The translations under genes and the position numbers were made by a program. From Larus michahellis (taxonomy: Eukaryota; Chordata; Aves; Charadriiformes; Laridae): a stretch of DNA of 64,000 bases. The DNA lies in NCBI RefSeq assembly GCF_964199755.1, contig NC_133906.1, positions 21,947,419 through 22,011,418 of the forward strand, read 5' to 3'. The notes under the pieces were generated by a model, which saw only the letters and a list, made by a program, of their open reading frames with translations, did not search any database and had not been told where the DNA came from. Numbering within the stretch: position 1 is the stretch's first letter; each line of letters opens with the position of its first letter. Positions 27,401-39,267 of this stretch are shown piece after piece.

Positions 27401-30400
27401 AGTCTGCACAGCCAGCTAAAGCAGCAGCTCAGAGCCTCCAAAGCAACTATGGTTCTGCAAGCAAAGTAATTTTCTTGCTACGGCTGCTGCTAACTGTACA
27501 GGCACTTTCACAAAATCCTAGTCATTCTACCCTGCCCTGCCTCCCGCTGCAGAAACAGAAACACACGCACAAACAGCTTTAGCGCCTGAACCGATCTCCC
27601 CTTTAGCTCCGACTTCGGACTGACCAATTCTCAGTGCAGAAAGCTGAATGCAAGCTTTGCTTTTCAGCACGTGAAGCAGCAGTAGTGAGATGTTACTAAT
27701 AAACTCAAGATGACTACAACCAAGGCAGAATTACCTTCATCTGACTCCTAAACAGGGCTTGGGCCTCCTCCTTCATTGACTCTGTGAAAGAAAGAAAGAA
27801 GAGCAGAAAGGTTGATTCTCCAAAGCAGTCTTTCCCACACAAGCTCCTGCACCGATGCCTACTGCCCTGCAGTAATTACCACTGTTCCTACACATATCTT
27901 TTCTCCCTCCTCCCCAAAAAACCTGAACCAGATCACTGACATCTATCCAGCTAACAATGTTGCATGTAAAAGATTTCCTAGCTGAATTAAGTTACCTGAC
28001 AGCTCAAATTTGTGCTGAACATCAGCCTGTGAGGAGTCTTCACTCACATTTGGGACTTGTGGAGGGGATGAATCATCATCAGGTGGGGTCTGGAGGGAAG
28101 AGAAATGCACAAATCTAGATGTTTGTGTCAGCTTACTTCAGTGAAGGTGTGGGCACATCTCACTCAGCCTGAGCTAACTGAATGCAACAAAGTTCCCTGA
28201 GCACCTTCCCAACAGCGATTCTGCACATGGGCGGGGGAAGATACATAAAGGTACTGCCTAAAGCAGAGCGCTTCTCTGCAGATCGAACAGATCAGCAGCA
28301 CGACTCCCACAAAAACAGTCAAGGCACATTCATTGAAGGGTCACCTTCAACCCAGCAGTCATCCTTCCTCTAAACCTCTTTCCTACCTGCCACAACTGCT
28401 CCTTTCTTTCCCCACACCAGTTCCAGAGAGCCTCTCTACTCACATACCTCTATCTTCACTGTACTGTGCACTGCATCTTCTCCCTTGGCCGATTCTATCT
28501 CAATTTCAGAAGTCTCTGCTGCTGCTACAGCTGCTCTTTGATCCTCTTCTACCTCTTGACTTCTAAGCTCTGGTGTTTCTGTCGCTCTTGCAGCTGCTGG
28601 TACAGTTTCCTCAGAGCCCAGCTGATTCTGCTCCTGCTCTGCAGGTTCTGTCTTTATTTCCGATCCCAGCTCTCCAATGCCCATTAGGTCTCGAATTCCC
28701 TTTGCCTCTGGCTCCTCACACTCCAGTCTCTCCTGCTTCACAGTCACAGATACTTGGGGTATCTGGGCCTGTTTCTCATGCTCCTGACGAATTGAGTGTT
28801 CCCATGGGCCAGGCAGGGTCTGAGGGTCATCAGTATCTTCACAGAAAGAAGACAGAGCAGCTTCGACGACTGCTGCATCCAGAACTTCAGGGTGGTCGTC
28901 TACCTTTATTGCCAAAACAAACACACAGCAGTGCAGGCTGAAGTCAGAAAGAGGGATTAAAAAAATATTCATGATACTTGGTAATGAGAAAACTGTGGAA
29001 AACCCGGTGTACCGGGTTTATAAAGTTGCCTTTCGCAGGCAGACCCGTATCACTCCCTGTGGGAGTCTCCTGTGGAGCTTCAGTTTCAGGAATACAGCAC
29101 TCTTGGAAGTAAAGCAGGGCTCATTTGTCTGCCGGAGATGTGACCCAATCCCTACCCAACATGAGGTAGAAAAGAGATTCCTTTCTGCACTCTGAAGGAG
29201 CACCAGGCTAAATGTGGCAGACGGGCAGCAGTGGTGTCGTAGGATCATTTCCTATTGATCTGGACAACGATGGTTAAGAATGTGCATTTTGGAACAGTTA
29301 CTTCGTACTTGTTTAAGCTATCTAAATTGGAGAATAGCGATCACTTGAGATTAACCAAACTAGATGTGGAGCAAAAGGCACTGGCACTCTGCTTTGCTCA
29401 TTTACCTTGTCCTCAATGATGGCTATAATATTTCCAACTGTATCGAAGTCCAGCTCTTCCCCCGTATAGGACACTGCAATATCCATTTTCTCAGCCAAAT
29501 CCAGGTCTTCTTTCCCATCTATGCAGTGATCTTTGGAAGACCCTGCAGTGCTGCCAGCCCCAGAACCCAGGCACTCTTTCTTGATGGAATCAATGATCAT
29601 GGATATTTCACTGCTGTCCATGGATACTGTCACAGTATGGGAATCAGATACTGCCTCCATGGACACACAGGCTTCTGGCTGGCTCACTGCACAAGGATGA
29701 GAGTGACAATCAGAGACCGATCTGGAGAAGTCACGCCCACATAAACAAATACCGCAGTGGGTAAGACCAAGCACTAACCGCAAGTATCCCGGGTCCACCC
29801 ACAACAGCATGGCTTAGGAAAATGAAAGACAATTATGGGTTTGCTTTCCCACAGTAGAGACAAATTGAGATTCCAGCCCTTGAACCACAATCCAGCAACA
29901 TACCATTAGCACCCCCACCCCCACCCAGCAAATCCTGTTTTAAACCATCTGTTTACTCCAGAGCCCAGCCATGACCGTCCTTTCAGCAAGGAGGGTGAGT
30001 CTGAGCTGATAAACGGCCAGCTGAGAGCTCGCTGGGTGCGGATCCCAAGGGAAGTTCTGCTTTCCAGCAGTGCATGACCTACGAGTGCGTAGTTCAGGAA
30101 CGCACCTGTGGCTACGCTTTCTGGAGCTGCAGCTGGTGGCACAACGGATGGTGCTGACAGCGTGGGCATCATGACAATGGTTGCCTGAGGCACAGGCTCT
30201 ACGGGGGGTGGCAGGAGCTTAGCTGGAGGTTCGCTGGCAACAGCGGAGAAGGAAGCAAGAGGTGAGGTGAACTGTGCAGGACCAGCTTCTAAAAGCCGGG
30301 AAAGCGTAGGAGCACCTAACAGAGAGTAGAAGGGAAAGGCACATGAGCAAGAAGCAGCCACCACTGAAGTCCACAAAGCCACCACTGGGCTCTTCACTGT

Positions 30401-33400
30401 CTGGTGGCTTCTTCTGGGAAAAGACACTGAGAAATACCTATAAACAGTCCCAAAAGCTATATGGAGAACCTGCACCAAAAACGCACAACTCCTTGTGTGT
30501 GCAGTCTGAGACAGGATCATGCAGAGTATGGGACACTGTGTTCAATGTAAGGGCTGGACAGGCTAAGCCACACATGCAGAGATGCCCTTCCAAAGGCTCA
30601 TCCCAATACAATTACGGGAAATCTGAAAAACAGTGCCGAGAGAGCCACACAAGGTAAGCCAAGACAAACAGTCATCACAGGAGCTGGAAGGGAGCAGAGG
30701 GGATCTCTTTGCAGAGGTTTCCTGAAGAATTCCTCTTGTATCAAAGGTTGCCACACATCTTAGCTGTAACTTCCAGTCTGAATTTAACTGAACTGTCTGG
30801 ATCAAATTAACAGGTCTTAAACAATAGACAGGGATAACGAAAGTGAGCTTATTTGTACGGAATTATATATGAATGAATGGCATAAATCCTCAGTTGCAGA
30901 CAATGTGACTACACCACTGGTTAGCAGTGCCTTTGGCAGGTTGCTCTGATGTGGGCCCATGCAAAGACCCTTGCACTGTCCCTCTCACCCCACTCTGTGG
31001 AACTTGCTCTGGAGCCCACAGTCCACTGTGGTCTAACCCTCAACAGCTCTCTAAACTAAAGCAGAGGTAAAGACACATGAGTTCTCCAGATTCACAGGGA
31101 GCTGTGGTTTGACACATTGGGAATCAGATACTAGACTAATTTTCCCCCAACTCCCCCTCAACTGACCCTTCCTTTCCACACTGAAATGCCTGGTGTCAAA
31201 ACCAGAAAACTAGAACGCATGGACCAGGATCGAATCAAGTCTAATTGTTTCAGTAGTTCTAGATGAAGGCACTCTTTCTTCTGTAAGGATTAGATTATTC
31301 TTAAAAAAAAGTAGGGGAGAGAGTGACAGGGGTACAGAAATAGGAACATAACTCATAAATAAGCTAGGCTAGATGTCCTTTATCTCTCTCCAAAGAAAAT
31401 TCATAGAATAGTCTGAAGGGACATCTGGAGGGAGAACTGTACAGGGAGAGTCCTGAGTTACCTGAAGCAGCAGGAGATGCAGGGACAGCACCAGGTGCCG
31501 ACTGCATTTCCCCACTGTGCAGCACTGGAAGGACGCTTCCTACCTCCAGCAGGACTCCCGAGCTGTTCATGTGACCAGAAGCCACTGCCATTTCGCTTTC
31601 ACCAACCTGCCAAAGAGGACACAGCTGAAGTTCCTGGAGAAACCATCACACCAGTGATTCTCTGCCAGATAGGCACCTTCATGAATATGTCCATCATTTG
31701 CTGTCTCAGCATTTCTTCTGGGCTTTTTGTCCCGTCTACTCCCTGCCTGAGGCCCCTTATGCCAGTGCACAACATGACACCCCGAAACTAGTTGTTATTC
31801 TTCAGCTACGACACAGCTGCCGTGCCACCTTCTTTTGAAGTTAGGCCAAATACATCATTTGCTCTACCTTCGTTCCTCTGCTCAAGGACCTCACAATCCT
31901 TTAAACGTACCAGCCTGAGTATCCAGATACATCCCTGAGATGGCATGGAATTATCCCTTATTTTGAGCTGAGGGAAAATGAAGCACCAAGATGGAAAGTA
32001 ACTCTATCAAAGGCCACACAGTAAACCTGTGATGGACCTTGAAGCAGATATAAAACAGCCCTGCTGGTAGAAAGAAAACCCAGTCTTTCACACCCATCAT
32101 CTTTCCTGTGTTACATTGCACCCTGCAAACACAGAACCCATGGACCATTTACCCGAGCTAACAAATAGAAAAGACCCCATATCTGACTACTAGAAAAAGA
32201 AAGTCAACAGCAATACTCCTATTCCATCACACAAGCACTAACACGGGGAATTCGTGCCACAGGCAGGCTGATGGCTGCCATTTTCAGACTGGGCTCTGAA
32301 CGGTGTCAGCAGTGGTTGCCCTCCTGAGACTTCCAGAGTCTCTAACACCAGAAAGGTCAAAATGGCTTGTCATCACAGTGATTTCAGTAACTGTCTACAA
32401 CTACGAGAAGACTGAAGCACTTCAACATCGGCCATAAACCCCATTAAAGGACTGCGTACTCCTGTGCTAAGACCCATTACAAATATTGAAACTCAACTTC
32501 CTGCCAATACGTAAAGACGAATTGTGAGCCCAAAGTAGGTATCACGAAGAACACCTCCATGGAGACCACTCAGGATGATGCTGACTAACACGCCCCCTCC
32601 CCTGGGGAAAACAATTTCCCCTAGCAAAACCTGCAACTCCAACTCCTTACAACTGAAGGGAGACAGCCAGTCCTGTGTGCTGAACGAATCCTGCAGTCCT
32701 GCGCCCACAGGACTGCTGGGAAAGGGTCCCATCTCTGTGGCTCACAGGGGTAATTATTTCTCTCAGATATCACTTCTGTTGGGACTGTCACAAAAACTAT
32801 GTTTTTAAGAAGCCTTTGCAGCTCCCCCTTTTTCAGTGGGAGAGTCTGGAGCAAATTGTTTGTGTGCTTGCATATATGAGCAGAGAGCTCCATACCAGCC
32901 TGGGGCTTGTGGGCAGGAGACTGCCCTTCTTCAGCAGCTCTGAGAGCAGAGGGGAAGGAGGCGGAGTTGCTTTTTGTCCTAGCATCTTTTTCTGGGGTGA
33001 ATCATCAGTGACTGGGGTCATGGGGGCATCCAGGGGAGCAGAGCCTGGAGGGGTGTCAGGGATTCCAATGAAGGAGGCAACTGGGGTGCTGGGCAATGTC
33101 CCTGGAGTGACCTGAGAAAGAGAAAAACCACACTGTTCAAAGCCACACTCCACCACACGGACTAGCCCCACTTGCTCCTTCCCCCAAGAGCATTGATCCA
33201 GCACACCACAGACACCTACTCCATTCACTCGCTACACCTACTCCAGGCATATGCTTTCACCCTTTCCCTGCCCTGGAGTGCCATTGCCCAGGCACACATA
33301 GAAGACTGCCTGGACAACCCACTGACGCCCCTACATAGCCTTTGATCCGGGCGCCTGATCATCACAGACATGGAAGAGGACACGTATCTCGAGCAGCACT

Positions 33401-36400
33401 GTACATCAACCACACTAAAGCACTACCACAGCGAAAAGTCTGCAAAACAAGGCAAAGGCTTCTCCCCAGGCTCTTGTTCCATGATGGACACGGAGCCCCA
33501 CGACCCAAGGTGGTCTTCCCCTCTTACCACGCGAAGCATCCTTACCCCTGGACTGGCCTCATCCACAGCGGGCTGAGACAGATCTCCCAGAGCATATTCT
33601 CCCCCAGGGGAGGTTGAGCCTGCAGGGGAGCGAACCATCACACCTGTTAATCGTCGTGGCGGATTCTTAATGGCCTGACGAGCTGGAAGAGAACAGAAAA
33701 AATAAGTGAGATTCCCTGACTCCATCTTGGACGGTCTCCGAGAGTTACCTCTGACTTTATCCTAAACAACCCTAATAAAGCAATTTATATTGTAGGAATT
33801 TCTTGCACCACACTAGGCTCAGTTCACAAATAATACAGCTGGGTATTCATCACCTCCCAGCACTGGCAGTTTAGTTCACTGAATTGTCCCAAGAATTAGA
33901 AATTAATTAAACACTCAGAACAAATCTCTCTTCCTTTTATCTTCAGACAACAGTAAAACTACAGGGAAAATTAAAGGGGTGAAAAGCCTGACATTCTAGC
34001 AGAGAGTTCCTGCTAATCCTGCCTTCTGTTAGATATACCTTTTCTACAGAATTTGTTCCCTTCTCAGAAGACTCTGCATTTTGCCCTGTTACAAATAACA
34101 GTACTGGAAAGAGAGTATCATCTTTCTTTCTAACTCCTAGGGTCAAGGAATTCTTCCTGAACAGGTCTTAACAGGACTTAAGTATTTCCCAAATGTTCCT
34201 AAGAACATACGCATCTCTCTCTGAGGAGGAGTAAAGCAGCTCATTTCCAGCTTACCCTGATAAGCAGCATCTGTAGCCTTCCTCTTGACTTCTGCCTCCT
34301 CCTCTTCCATTTTTTTCTTTCTGTATACAGAACCAAAACCTACTGTCACACAGCGTCCCACTTCCCTTAGTTCCTCCTGCAGTTTACTGACCCCCAGCCC
34401 ATTATCTCCAGACAACAGTGACCGGCCTGTGGGGACTGAGGCTCAAACCCTCTGAGGAGGGAAGCAGAGTCAGAGGCCAGTCAGAGAACACCACACTTGG
34501 CAGAAAATCTCACTTCCAGCTGATTATCAAAACGGAGGAGGCAAGCACAACATTGCAAGCCATCACCAAGCTCTCCACTGAGAAACTCCAAACGATGTTC
34601 CACACAAGCTGGTGCCCCCCAATCTAAACTAAGTCTGCCCTCCGAGGCCAAAGCATCTGCCCAGCTGCCCTGTTTCTCTCTCCCAGTGAACGTGGAGCAA
34701 GAGGTGTCTGACAAACACAGTGTCAGGCAACTACAATCTCAGAAGAAAGCACAAGATGGAAATAATTAAATAACCCACATCATAATCTCATTGCACAGCT
34801 CCTCCAGTCTGTTATCCATGTGTCCAGCCTGGATCAGCTCTGCATCCTTCTTGAGTTGCCTGTAATCAGAAAATCTTCTTACTCACTCATCACTGAACAA
34901 TACGTCCTAAGCAGCATTTTCACCCCAAGCTCCATCCCACTTAGGCCTCTTTTTCAAGACGGGACTCTCAGGTGCACCACAGCTTAATGGCTCTGCAACA
35001 CACCTGTATTTCTCCTGTGTTTCTTTAATAATTTTCTTCAACTCCTCAACTCGTTCTGCAGTCAGTTTCCGCACAATAACATCTTCCACAGTTTCCACAA
35101 CTTCTCCCTTCTCACCACGTTTTCTCCTATACAAAAGAGGAAAACTAAACAGTTCAGACAGGAAACACAGTACTCTACATAAATGGCTGCTGTCGTCATT
35201 CCTGATACAAGCATGCACAAAAAAAATAATCAACCTCCTCTTCCAGTTTCTCTTAAATGATATTGGACAGCACGATGTTCAAACAATCTCTTCTGAAAAG
35301 TTTAGCTAATTCCTAAATGTACCCAGTGTTAAAGACTTCAGGAATAGAACAATGATACAAGCCCACTGCAAATTCTCAACCTGAAAAAAATCAATCATTC
35401 AACTTCAGAGAAGATTCTTAGTACCCATGAACAAACATCTATTTTTTTTTCCTCAATAACTCTATTAAGTCCTTTGTCCTTGCGACTCTAGTGCTGAAGA
35501 TCATTCATCACTATCGCAAACAAGTATTACTTTTAAACATCCTGCCTTTAATTTAATTTGACTTGATACGAAGTCTGAAACCAAAATGCGTGGATTTAGG
35601 AGTGATAAATATCTGAGACCACAAAGCTGTTGTGATAGCATTGATAAGAAAATTATAAGAAACCACTGCAAAACAGAGATGAACACAGAACATTTCCCTT
35701 CTCACAACCCCTTCTCTACCCCTATTCTGAATGATAATTTTATGTGCAAAGCTTCTGATCAATAAGACTAAAATGTAGTGTTTTATTCCAGCCAAATAAA
35801 TGTTTCTTTTTGCTGCATTAAGTCCTCAAATTCACACCACAACTCTTACAAATGGAGCTGTGGCAAAGGGGCCCCAATTACCCTGCCACGTATTGCAATG
35901 ACATACATTGTCGTAGCATATGGAAGACACTAATAAGTACACGGTGACCAGTTTTAGAACCATGTAATACTGAAATACTTGGGTCTTATGAAAAAAAGGA
36001 GACAAGATAAGGAAATACGGGAAACAACTTCTAAAAAATACCCTGGGCTTGCCAATCTCCCCCACCTGCCATACCCTGATCCCGCTGTTCACCCACGCCC
36101 GCTATCACAACTGAATTTCCTCATTCCTGTGCGCTCCTTTTGGGAGGAGCGCTATCAAGTCCTTTGCTGTAAGAACTAACAAGTCCACCCAAAATTCCTG
36201 CAGACCGCACTTGCTTCAGACTTTGTACTCACTTAGGGGTCTCTGTAGTCTCCAAGAGCTCTGAATACTGAGATGCACAGTGCTAAGAAGAAACAAAGAA
36301 AGTCAGAGGATGATGAAGAGTCAGCATCAGCAAACGCCTATCAACAAAGCCTACAGGGCACTTACTCCTATTTCAGAGGTCTAATGCTTTATGAACATAA

Positions 36401-38476
36401 CGGACAGCCTTCTCCAGCATTTCCCCCACGGCTATAACTTAGTGTAGCTCAAAGGGAGGAAGCATATCCACTCTTTCACTCTCGCACTGCCCAGGCTGAT
36501 CTTCAAAACAAAGCTAAAGAACAGACGCTCCCAATTAACAATTTAGAAATCAAAGCAACAACGATTAGAAAAACTGTAGCTGTAACATTTCCGTCTGTGA
36601 ACACAAACCAAAAATATTTCAATGGTGAAGACAAAATATCGTTATATCAAGGCCAGTTTCATAGCTTAATAGAAACAGCAAGCAACATAAAAACCTCAGC
36701 TTCTCCTCCCTTGATTCTCTTAATCTCTTTCTGTCCCTTATACAACAAAAATCCCAGGCGCTTGCCAAACAGCAGGACACACCAAAATACATGGGCATCC
36801 ACAAATTCCTGGGGCAAGGAATGCCACAGCTTAATTACTTGCCTGGTGAAGAACAATCTCTTTTGGTTTGCTTTGAACCTGTCTCCTGTTAGTCTTACTT
36901 AACATACTCTAAATCTTGTACTGGACAAAGCACTGAACGATTAATCCTTACTCATCCTCAAGATGCCACTTCTGATTGTGCAGACATCTGTTCTATTCCT
37001 GTTACTTATCTCTTTTTTATGTTAAGGGTTCTACCTTACTTAGCCATCCCTTACAAGGAAGCTGTTTCACATATTTGATCATCCTCGTCTTTTTCTTAAC
37101 TTTATCCAACTGTACTGTAAGCTCTAATTTAATTTCAGAAACAGGAAGAAGTATTTAATCTAATTTAAAGGAAATTGATTTTTTAAAAATTAGTTTTGCT
37201 ATCTTTTTTAAAAAACAAGAAATACATCCTCTTAGGCAGCTTACATATCCCATGCAGAATTTGCTCGTTTCCAAGATTCAAGTGTCAGTATCTTACCTTT
37301 TGGGAAAACCAGTCTGGTGGGCGTCCTGGCTCTGCAAAAGGTTTGATAGCTCTGCTGACTGAGACCCTACAGAGAGAAATGGTACGTCACTGTCAACTTA
37401 CTTTCTTCCCCAACCAACACACAGAGAAAAGATGCTGACCTGTCTTGACATTCAGCACTGAATAGCCCCCATAAACACAAAAAACATGACAAAACAGAAT
37501 TGTTACGTTTGGGAATTATTCAAGTACAGGCTTTGGACTAAAAAATATTTGCCTGCTCCTAATAAACAACAGCTTCACTTCCTTGCTTTGGAAAGCAAGT
37601 TTCTAGCTTCTGATGATATTATGTGTGAGCATTATGTCTCCACAAAAACTTTACTTTGGTGAGGAGAAAAAGGCAGCAAAACAGAGTTGTAAGTGCAGAA
37701 GCAACACACAGGAGTCTTGTTATCACATATCCTTCTTGACTACAACTCACGTCTTCCAATTTACGTTGGAATAAAGTTAGTCTTTGTTCTGATTAACACA
37801 CTTCTGTGTTCACGCGGTAGTTACGAAAGAAGCCAAAGGATTGTCAAGGTATGCCTGTAACATCTTATCTTTGGTGGCCCAACGTTGTTTTGTACAGAGA
37901 GCACACAGAAAGCGGAAGTGTTTATGATGAACCCAGCGAACCGGCACAGTGAAAAGCCACACACCGGTACGGCACACAGCCCTGGGAGCGGGCCCGGTGC
38001 CTGTGCGCACCGAAGGCGGAGCAGCACCGGGACAGGCCCCTCGCCGCGACCCCTCCCTTACCAGTTCTGGTCCCCGCTCCGCATGACGGAGGAGGCCAGG
38101 CAGAGCTTCTCGCGGATGGACCAGGGCTCCGTGGGGCCGGCGCTCAGCAGCTTGTGCTCTGCCGGGAGAGGGGAGCGAGTGCAGGGGCCCGCCGCGCCGG
38201 GAGCGCCCCCCGCCACGCCTCCGCTAGCCCCGCCCCCTCCCCCCGCCACACACCTGCAGCCCCGCCCCTCCCCGCGTCCGTTGGCCCCACCCTCCCTCGC
38301 GCCACCGTAGGCCCCGCCCCCTCCCTTCGGCCCCGCTCAATTCTCCTCAGGAAGTTCCCCTGCTCCCTCCCCACCGCTCCGGCCCCGCCGCCGCTCCCGC
38401 TCCCTCTCCGCCGCCCACCCGGTCCCCGCCGCCTCTCCCGACGGGCCCCGCACTCACTGCCCGTCCCCGCCGCCAT
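13668..38476 (-). CDS. BRD8: Bromodomain-containing protein 8 (BRD8), 27 coding exons
   Basis: Minus-strand exons: 38476-38458, 38158-38062, 37366-37297, 36282-36233, 35126-35004, 34859-34779, 34320-34256, 33682-33546, 33111-32896, 31606-31462, 30315-30106, 29686-29406, 28903-28448, about 28090-27997, 27781-27735, 27381-27167, 26857-26765, 26561-26493, 25805-25628, 24971-24867, 24011-23967, 18495-18211, 17814-17626, 16321-16176, 15474-15388, 14952-14884, 13902-13668. Phases join throughout to 1268 residues (human long form about 1235). The N-terminal SANT-like region contains EPWSIREKLCLASSV, followed by a basic coiled coil (residues about 100-165). Bromodomain 1 is at about 775-880 and bromodomain 2 at about 1145-1250; each keeps the acetyl-lysine-binding Asn (MYNSS). 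BRD8 is a TIP60/NuA4 histone acetyltransferase subunit and nuclear-receptor coactivator. Acidic, Ser/Glu-rich linkers are poorly conserved. The C-terminal tail differs from human. Confidence 0.95.
14817..14862 (+). repeat. 21-base direct duplication near a BRD8 splice donor
   Basis: CAGAGAGAAATGAACTAGCA occurs twice with a 25-base period (starts 14817 and 14842). It sits about 20 bases into the intron downstream of the 14952-14884 exon donor (minus strand). Confidence 0.8.
21200..21385 (+). mobile_element. CR1 LINE, 3' end fragment
   Basis: The text follows the typical CR1 3' end: GAGTTGTCCAGAGGGGTT, CATCCTTGATTTTCAAAACT, GCAACCTGATCTACC and GGTCCCTTCCAACTTAAA. CR1 is the dominant bird LINE and its copies are usually 5'-truncated, as here. 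It sits in a BRD8 intron, opposite to the gene. It differs at many sites from the consensus I remember, so it is not a young copy. Confidence 0.85.
21530..21588 (+). repeat. Short imperfect tandem duplication, 34-base period
   Basis: The segment CAAAGGATACA...CTAGCATCAA (21530-21554) recurs at 21564-21588 with small changes. It lies in a BRD8 intron, just downstream of the CR1 tail, and has no evident function. Confidence 0.7.
23967..24011 (-). other. BRD8: BRD8 45-base in-frame microexon
   Basis: This exon encodes DSVPMGSPAFLLSLF, identical to the human protein segment as I remember it. It is flanked by long introns and has length 45 with phase 0 at both ends, so it can be skipped without breaking the frame. 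It links bromodomain 1 to the exons leading to bromodomain 2. Confidence 0.85.
25628..26857 (-). other. BRD8: BRD8 first bromodomain exon block
   Basis: Exons 26857-26765, 26561-26493 and 25805-25628 encode the first bromodomain: AIQAQKIWKKAIMLVWRAA, the ZA loop QPVTDDIAPGYHSIV, PMDLSTIKKNIENGLIR, and the helix with VMYNSSDHDVYHMA. The Asn of MYNSS is the acetyl-lysine anchor. Conservation with human is near complete in this block. Confidence 0.92.
29001..29018. repeat. 18-base near-perfect palindrome
   Basis: AACCCGGT, then GT, then ACCGGGTT form 8-base arms around a 2-base spacer. It lies in the BRD8 intron just upstream (gene sense) of the 28903-28448 exon. It resembles a dimeric transcription-factor site of the CCGG type, but no function is shown. 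Confidence 0.6.
31400..31430 (-). mobile_element. Possible short CR1 tail remnant
   Basis: Plus-strand text TTCATAGAATAGTCTGAAGG followed by GACATCTGGAG resembles the reverse complement of a CR1 3' terminus (compare CATAGAATGGTTTGGGTTGG). It is only about 30 bases long, so chance similarity is possible. Confidence 0.35.
32896..33111 (-). other. BRD8: BRD8 216-base cassette-type exon with an LxxLL motif
   Basis: This exon starts VTPGTLPSTP and has length 216 with phase 0 at both ends. The previous exon and the next one (starting VGESEMAVASG) can also join in frame. Human BRD8 isoforms differ by inclusion of this segment. It encodes LLSELL at about residues 269-274, an LxxLL nuclear-receptor box, beside a Pro/Thr-rich stretch. 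Confidence 0.8.
36790..37120. mobile_element. Ancient CR1/L3-type LINE relic
   Basis: The words GGAATGCCACAGCTTAATTA, GTGAAGAACAATCTCTTTTG, TTTGCTTTGAACCTG, GGAAGCTGTTTCACA and TTTATCCAACTGTA appear in the same order as a strongly diverged LINE fragment common in reptile and bird genomes. It lies in a BRD8 intron (36283-37296). Family name and orientation are from memory; divergence is high. Confidence 0.5.
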
Positions 38477-38479
38477 CTT

Positions 38480-38700
38480 CCCCTCCCGGCCCGAGGGACG
38501 GGGGGCGGAGCCGCGCGCAAAGCCCGCCGGGAGGCGCGCACGCACTCCCCGCCCCCCCCGGGCACGCCGGGCAGGGGGGCGGGGACCGAGGGCTCAGGCC
38601 CCGCCCCCTCTGCCCCACGGCGGGCGCTGATTGGCGGCCGTGCGGGCGCGGGTCCTCATTGGCGGAGCGGGCGGGCGGCGAGGTTTGAAACCCCAACAGT
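38480..38700. promoter_or_regulatory. Divergent BRD8/KIF20A promoter with two CCAAT boxes and a CHR element
   Basis: The CpG island lies between the BRD8 start codon (38476, minus) and the KIF20A first exon (plus). Two inverted CCAAT boxes (ATTGG at 38630-38634 and 38658-38662) are 28 bases apart. A TTTGAA cell-cycle homology region (38684-38689) follows 26 bases downstream of the second, with a GC-rich CDE-like GGCGGC four bases before it. GC boxes lie at about 38577-38610. This order (NF-Y, NF-Y, CDE/CHR) is the known plan of G2/M promoters controlled by DREAM and MYBL2/FOXM1, and fits KIF20A. Confidence 0.65.
38684..38689 (+). promoter_or_regulatory. KIF20A: CHR element (TTTGAA) of KIF20A
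   Basis: TTTGAA is the canonical CHR bound by the LIN54 subunit of MuvB. It sits close to the expected KIF20A transcription start and downstream of two CCAAT boxes. Position and spacing match the class; binding is inferred. Confidence 0.6.
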
Positions 38701-39250
38701 AGGCGCCGTGCGGCCGCGAGGTGGGCTCGAGGCGGCGGCGCGTCTGTGCGGGGAGCGGGGGCCCCGCAACGTGAGGGGGGGTGGGGGGGAAAAACGGTGG
38801 TGGCCATTTCGTGTTCGTGCGGAGAGGAGCTGTGTGTCGGTCGGTGTGGGTGCGGGCAGGCCCCGCGCGGTGGTCTCCGGGGGCGGGTGCTGTGGGGGGC
38901 GGCCTGTGTGGAGCTCTGTGGGGGGGTGCCGTGTGGTGGCCTCTGTACGGGTTGCGCCTGTGGGGTCCCGTGTGTTGGGGAGGGCCCTGCGTGATGGTGT
39001 CTGTGCGCACGGGGGGAGCTCAGTGCGGCGGTCCGTGCGTGTCGGTGGTGGTGAGTGTGCGCTTGCAGCGGCACCCTCTGTACGAGTGCGCAGGGAGGCT
39101 GCCGAGCGCCAGTCTGCGTGTTGTGGGGAGCGGCTGGGTGCGGTATGGGCAGGCTGTTTGTAGTGGGGCGTGTGTGTGGGGAGCAAAGCTGGGACTCCCA
39201 GCAGACTGCTGTAACACTGCCCTATCCTCACTGTGCCCCTTTATCTCCAG
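38700..39250 (+). other. KIF20A: KIF20A noncoding first exon and first intron, G/T-rich
   Basis: KIF20A coding exon 1 has an acceptor (CTCCAG at 39250), so a noncoding exon must lie upstream. Possible donors are GTGGGC near 38721 and GTGAGG near 38771. The intron to 39250 is strongly G- and T-rich on the sense strand, with many GTGTG and GGGG words, giving a marked GC skew downstream of the start site. Confidence 0.5.
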
Positions 39251-39267
39251 GAGCTGTGTGAGACGCC

